This document shows, one piece after another, positions 58,621 to 64,000 of a DNA stretch of 64,000 nt (positions are counted from its first letter, which is position 1; each line of letters opens with the position of its first letter). The notes beneath the pieces were generated by a model. The model did no database searches and was not told where the DNA came from. It saw nothing but the letters and a program-made list of their open reading frames with translations. The translations under genes were made by a program, and so were the position numbers. Source of the stretch: Salvia splendens (Eukaryota > Streptophyta > Magnoliopsida > Lamiales > Lamiaceae). The stretch is from positions 3,001,001 through 3,065,000 of the forward strand of contig NC_056044.1 in NCBI RefSeq assembly GCF_004379255.2, given 5' to 3'.

Positions 58621-60303
58621 GGCCATCCACAATAGAAATAGCCCAGCAATAGTCCAGCCATAGCCTAGCCACTGCCACATCATCAGCATTAAAAATCCTT
58701 CTGCCACATCATCAAAACAAACAAATAGCCCAGCCATAGCCTAGCCACATACTATCCACATCACTATTAACAAATATATACAAAATGCAATAATTAACAA
58801 TAACGCAATATACGAAATTTAATTTACGAGACATATACGAGAAAATTCACTAATATTAATAAAATTTAAAAAGTACATAATTAAAAAAAATTACATAATT
58901 AAAAAAAATTACATTAATTAAACTTACAAATGAAAATTTAAAATAACATTACAACTTAAAGTTAAAAAATAAAAAAAAAGACATAATTAAAATCTTAAAA
59001 AAATAAAAATGACATAATTTAAAATACAATTTTATAGAAAATCCTTGAATGAGATTGTCTCACATCGAAAGTGGAACATAAAACATTCAAGGATATCTCT
59101 CTATAAAAGAGAAACATCCTTGAATGAGATTGTCCCACATCGAAAGTGGAACATAAAACATTCAAGGATATCTCTCTATAAAAGAGAAACATCCTTGAAT
59201 GAGTTTGTCCCACATCGAAAGTGGAACATAAAACATTCAAGGATATCTCTCTATAAAAGAGAAACATCCTTGAATGAGATTGTCCCACATCGAAAGTGGA
59301 GCATAAAACATTCAAGGATATCTCTCTATAAAAGAGAAACATCCTTGAATGAGTTTGTCCCACATCGAAAGTGGAACATAAAACATTCAAGGATATCTCT
59401 CTATAAAAGAGAAACATCCTTGAATGAGATTGTCCCACATCGAAAGTGGAACATAAAACATTCAAGGATTTCTCTCTATAAAAGAGAAACATCCTTGAAT
59501 GAGATTGTCCCACATCGAAAGTGGAACATAAAACATTCAAGGATATCTCTCTATAAAAGAGAAACATCCTTCAATGAGATTGTCCCACATCGAAAGTGGA
59601 ACATAAAACATTCAAGGATATCTCTCTATAAAAGAGAAACATCCTTCAATGAGATTGTCCCACATCGAAAGTGGAACATAAAACATTCAAGGATATCTCT
59701 CTATAAAAGAGAAACATCCTTGAATGAGTTTGTCCCACATCGAAAGTGGAACATAAAACATTCATGGATATCTCTCTATAAAAGAGAAACATCCTTGAAT
59801 GAGTTTGTCCCACATCGAAAGTGGAACATAAAACATTCAAGGATGTCTCTATAAAATAGAGGCAACCAAGAATGAGTTTGTCCCACATCGAAAGTGGAAC
59901 ATAAAACATTCAAGGATGTCTCTATAAAAGAGAGACAACCAAGAATGAGTTTCATAAATTCACAAGCCCATTAAATATATATGGGCTATTACGAATTTCT
60001 AGTATAAATTTATTTATAAAAATTGATTTTTATATATAGAAAACAATTTTTATAAATAAATAATATTTTTTTATATTTGATTTTTTTAAAAAAATTCGAA
60101 TTTCAAAAATTCGAATTTAAAAAAAAATCGCGCTGGGCAATCCGGGCGCTGCAATAGCGCCGAGCGGATCGCCCAGCGCACCGCCCAGCGCTGCGCGGTT
60201 TCTCTCTCCAATCGTCCGCTGGGCGGCTGCAATAGACCGCCCAGCGAACCGCCCAGCGCCGGCGCTCGGCTGGGCGGTCGCTGGGCGCCTATTGTGGATG
60301 GTC
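58621..60303. mobile_element. Harbinger-type non-autonomous element carrying a promoter-motif array
   Basis: Ends GGCCATCCACAATAG and CTATTGTGGATGGTC with TTA at 58618-58620 and 60304-60306. The unoccupied site is at 14517-14519. Left part is AT-rich, the centre is a 75-bp tandem array (59041-59950), and the right part (60125-60300) is a GC-rich block of GCCCAGC/GCTGGGC repeats. No transposase. Confidence 0.88.
59041..59950 (+). repeat. 75-bp tandem array of snRNA-type USE + TATA motifs
   Basis: About 12 units, 11 with the same spacing. Each has GTCCCACATCG, which is the plant snRNA upstream sequence element (RTCCCACATCG), then 34 bp, then TATAAAAG; the last two units have 32 bp. The first unit has TCTCACATCG. 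In plant snRNA genes a USE-TATA distance of about 33-35 bp marks RNA polymerase II promoters and about 23-25 bp marks polymerase III. The 75-bp period is divisible by 3 and gives long open frames on both strands, which are most likely not genes. Confidence 0.9.
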
Positions 60304-60413
60304 TTAGGCATGGGTGATTAGGTGAATATATGTATTGAGCAGGGCATGAGAAGTTGGAGAATGAGGTGTCCAAATGTGTAGTTTTCTCACTTTTAGTAAA
60401 GTTAGGTTTATAA

Positions 60414-62292
60414 GAGAATCGTTAACGCTCGCGGCCGGGCCGCAAAAAGCGAGTCACGGCCAGAGCGTCGCGTTGGAGGGGGAGGATTTGCGGCCTGGTC
60501 CCGTTCCCGGGGGTCCGGCCCGGGCTAGCGTTGGATGGTTCGGGACGGGACACAATGCGGCCCTGCCCAGCGTTAATTCGTGTTCGGGCCGGGCTACAAC
60601 GGAGTTTTTAAATTTTTTTTAATTCAAAAATTTATTTAAAAATACCACTCCATCCATTCTCATATACATTCACACTTCATTTCTCTTTCTAAAATTCGAC
60701 AAAATGTCTCCTCGTCAAAGATTATTCGAAGCTCAAATGTCCCGATTGTTAGAAGATGCGGTACCAGCAATCCAAGAAGAAATCAACAACGAAGTGGAAC
60801 GCTACCAAGCTGCTATTCAAGCTTGGAACGAACAACAAATCCGGGTACCACGTACTCGGATGTATATTCACTGAGACCGTGAACAAGCTGCTTTGCGGCT
60901 TTTCACAGATTATTTCTCTACCGATCCGCGATGGAGTGATCAGATGTTCCATCACCGGTTCCGGATGCGGAGGCCTTTGTTTCTATGCATTGTCAACGCA
61001 GTTGTAGCTCGCGACTCGTATTTCTGCCAAACCACCGATGCTGTGGGCCGGCAAAGCATATCGACGTTGCAGAAATGCACCTCTGCCATACGTCAACTCG
61101 CTTACAGTACTACATCAGATATGTTCGATGAGTATCTCCATGTAAGTGAGCATACTGGACGGGAGTGCCTAGCTAAATTCTATCGGGCAGTCGTCGAAGC
61201 ATTCAAGGATACATACTTGAGAAAGCCAATGACCGACGACGTTAGGAAGTTGGTGAACATGCACGAGCGGACCCACGGCTTCTCGGGGATGCTTGGTAGC
61301 ATAGACTGTTTGCACTGGCAGTGGAAGAATTGTCCAACGGCTTGGAGAGAACAATACACTAGCGGGCACAAGGGCACACATCCCTCGATTGTGTTGGAGG
61401 TCGTAGCCGACCAACGATTGTGGATCTGACATGCCTACTTTGGTGTCGCGGGGTCCAACAACGATCTCAATGTGTTGAACGAGTCTCCATTGTTCAATGA
61501 CTTGTGTGTCGGGCAAGCGCCAAACGTAGAGTTCACGGCCAACCACCGTCGGTATAGTATCGGGTACTATCTTGCAGACGGGATCTACCCTCGATGGCCC
61601 GTGTTCGTGAAGACTATCACATGTCCGACAACGGATCGGAGGGCATTGTTTTCCCAAAGGCAAGAGGCGGCTCGGAAAGATGTGGAGCGTGCATTCGGAG
61701 TCCTCCAAGCACAGTGGGCTATTGTGAAGGGAGCAGCTCATGGTTGGCAGCGTTCACTAATCGCCGACACTGCATAACATGATCGTTGAGGACGAGGAAG
61801 AAAATTTCACTTTGTCGAGCGACGATCCACTCGCCAGAACCGCGAGTGACTACGTTGTCACTGCCCGGCCAGTGCAGGGCCTTCCTCCTGACATCCACAA
61901 TGTCATGGCCCGTTCAGCTGTGATGCGCCAAAAGGAACAACAGACTCGCCTCCAAGCCGATCTAATCGAAAAGATTTGGACTCGCTCCAACGTTTTCCAG
62001 TATTGACGTTATGTTTTTAGTGGTTTTTTTTGTATTTTTAAATTTCTGTGTTGTAATTTTCAATCTGTGATCGAAAATAAACTTTTCCGTGTTATAAATT
62101 TTCGGTGTTTTTTATTTTACGTGTAAAATAGGTTGAAGTTGTGAATAATGTCATTTATTAGTTGTGGCCCGGGTTGCGGCCCGGGTTGCGGCCTGCAAGG
62201 TTAGAGCAGTTGGGGCCTGGGACTCAAATTTGGGGGAATGATGGCGTGGAGGGGACTTGGGGCCTGAATCCGTGCTGGGGTTAATGATGCTC
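60414..62292 (+). mobile_element. Harbinger copy H3 (decayed)
   Basis: TIR GAGAATCGTTAACGC / GTTAATGATGCTC with TAA at 60411-60413 and 62293-62295. Its flanks match those of H1 and H2. Confidence 0.83.
60704..62006 (+). pseudogene. Harbinger transposase pseudogene, H3
   Basis: Same order as H1. Stops at 60872 (TGA) and near 61427 (TGA) and the shared 3' frameshift near 61775; the TAG near 1333 of H1 is absent. The first catalytic block reads GSIDCLHWQW. Confidence 0.83.
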
Positions 62293-62330
62293 TAAGTACA
62301 TTATTAGGCATGGGTTAACGAAATATAAGT

Positions 62331-62560
62331 AGTGACGAAAAAGTGTCAGTCAATAATTAGTGACAGATTTTCCGTCACTATTGCGAAGCAGTCACCTACG
62401 GTTTCCGTCACTGTAAATTTAGCGACAGAAATATCCGTCACTAAAACTTTTTATGACAACTTATTATTGACGGATCTGCTGAAACTTGATCTGCCACTAA
62501 TTTGTAAAGTGAAGGAATTTCACCGTTTAGTGACAGAATTGGCGAATTTTTTGTAGCGAA
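62331..62560. repeat. TAGTGACGG/CCGTCACTA repeat element, third copy
   Basis: As after H1 and H2, with more substitutions. Confidence 0.35.
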
Positions 62561-62699
62561 ATTCGCTCGGTCCACCTTTTTTTGAGTGGACCACTTTTTC
62601 ATTTTTGAGTGAATACACCTACTCTTTTTTGAGTTCAAATTTTCATTTGATATTCTGCATCGGATCAATTTTTGTGTTCAAATTATTAGGCAGACATGT

Positions 62700-62962
62700 G
62701 ACATGTCTGAATTTACGTAATATAATTTAAATATTTACCAATCTCAGACAAAAAACAAAAAGTACTACTTTATTTATGAAATTCTAAATTGGGAAATGAA
62801 TTTTAAAAAATCTAATGAATTATTATCATGACTGCTTCAAAGCTCCGTCTCTCATCCTCTCATATCCCAACTATATATTCTTCTTAAATGCTATAGTGTA
62901 TTCAATAAAAACCTTTGAAAAAACCAACTCTATTCACGCTCTTTTCTTCCAAAGTTTCTACC
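62700..62962 (+). other. Orphan PAE promoter and leader relic
   Basis: Matches 2335-2580, including CTATATATTCTTCTTAAATG and the A/C-rich leader, but at CTACCAATTCATGTG it jumps into the spacer sequence of 13067 onward. No PAE exon follows. Confidence 0.75.
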
Positions 62963-63649
62963 AATTCATGTGATTTTAGTTAAGCGAATGTAGTGGTTTG
63001 TTTTGTTATCATAATCAATAATTCTAGTGCACCACTTTTTCATTTTACAATGAAACTTAAAGTTCAAGAAAATCAACATTAATACACCTACACTTTTTAG
63101 TTTAGCATAAAAATGTTCTACTACTTCATATTGATAGATGTAGTCTTGTCTATTACTTTTTCTACTCAATTTTTTATTCTTATTTCTCATATAATTTCCT
63201 CTTCTCTCTTATTTCTAGTCCTTCATAGTCATTTCTCATGTTAGAATCGACAACTTTTGATTCGTAGACGAACTGTACCAGTCAAACCGGGTCCGATTTA
63301 CAAAACTAGACTTTAGCAACACAGTACATAGTCTAGATCTACAATGGCACACACATAGTAGAAAAGACCTTTGGTAAAAAAATTTAAGATTAAATCTCTA
63401 AATCATGATAAATATTGTTAGAAAAATCACAAGAAACTATACAACCATCTACAAATAATAGTATTACTCCAATAGAATTGAAATTACACTAGAAAGTGAT
63501 ACCCACTTTGGTGACCTAGGTATACGCATCAAATGAATGCTTGCTTATTATAGTAACGAATTAATGCACCTTTTTTTTATTTCTTAAGTATGCAGGCATA
63601 GATTTAAATATTTAAATGTGGTTTGTATTTTCATTGTCAATATGTGGCA
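62963..63649. other. Duplicated spacer; no gene seen
   Basis: Matches 13067-13755 and 57012-57860. Confidence 0.55.
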
Positions 63650-64000
63650 TGTTAGAATCGATCGTGTTAATCTTTGAAGAAGAAGATTGTTTCTGAGAAA
63701 ACTGGAAAACTCTTATTGATATCTGATTTTGGGGATACAAAACATGAGCTAGAAAGACTACTCCTCAAAACAACTAAAACAAACTTTATATACAAGTGTT
63801 CAATCATAACGGCTACTTATTAATCAACGGCTGTGATTAAAAGTTTCCTAACTAATCCTAATCGTGTGGATCCTGAACCTCGTTGAGTTAACGAGCTTAA
63901 TCTTGCTTCAGCTATGATGCTGATCCATCATACGCCACAAACTCCACCTTGATGGATCAACCATCAATCACCAACCACTATCCGCCTTGATTCTTCTCTG
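63650..64000 (-). mobile_element. Copia-like LTR, minus strand, runs off the window
   Basis: TGTTAGAATCG starts where the paralogous spacer is interrupted. On the minus strand the LTR is TGGCGTATGATGG...ATTCTAACA (63650-63937), preceded by a purine tract ATCAAGGTGGAGTTTG. Only the 3' LTR and the start of the interior are inside the window. Confidence 0.65.

Noticed and set aside
59045..59854. 269-residue open frame over the 75-bp array, and long frames on the opposite strand
   Set aside because: The repeat period is a multiple of 3, so any stop-free phase stays open. No start context, domain or codon signal; the promoter-motif reading explains the conservation better.

Overview
The window is nuclear DNA of a flowering plant, almost certainly a eudicot: split genes with GT-AG introns, AT-rich spacers, and plant transposon families (PIF/Harbinger, hAT, Stowaway, Helitron, TRIM, LTR retrotransposons with an initiator-tRNA-Met primer site). 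The Harbinger relatives feel Lamiales/Lamiaceae-like, but that is a weak impression. There is no bacterial or organellar gene organisation.

The theme is a repeatedly duplicated two-gene module, all on the + strand: a pectin acetylesterase (PAE, 12 exons) followed about 265-280 bp later by an intronless gene for a small secreted protein with six conserved cysteines (called CRP here). PAE-A/CRP1 (2788-5822) is the only module with both genes intact. PAE-B/CRP2 (16959-18519), PAE-C/CRP3 (24208-25171) and PAE-E/CRP5 (33171-39086) keep an intact CRP beside a broken PAE. PAE-D/CRP4 (28626-33127) is broken in both genes. Two near-identical loci (8398-8941 and 50033-50576) hold overlapping double CRP genes without a PAE, and promoter or fragment relics lie at 26732, 54890-55120/56572-56640 and 62700-62962.

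Mobile DNA fills most of the rest. It includes three related decayed Harbinger elements (32-1899, 14626-16468, 60414-62292), a younger Harbinger (40742-42608), Harbinger deletion derivatives (10234, 11616, 51867, 53250, 58621), a large solo-LTR-like block present two and a part times (19636, 26314, 40627) with nested insertions, an hAT derivative (43132), a TRIM (39262), a very young LTR element inserted at the CRP4 start codon (30446-32795), a Helitron with a TIC40-like exon (55121-56571), and a gene-capturing element with fasciclin-like and thaumatin-like fragments (34196-36610). Because the host DNA is itself duplicated, many insertions can be read against an empty paralogous site inside the window, so their ends and target duplications are well supported.

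About 7.0-12.76 kb and 48.37-54.37 kb are a recent duplication: the double CRP locus differs at about one base in some 540. The most unusual items are the PAE-CRP module with selective loss of the enzyme, a 12-unit array of plant snRNA-type promoter motifs inside a Harbinger element (59041-59950), and the gene-capturing elements. All identity statements come from reading the sequence by eye; no alignment or database search was run.
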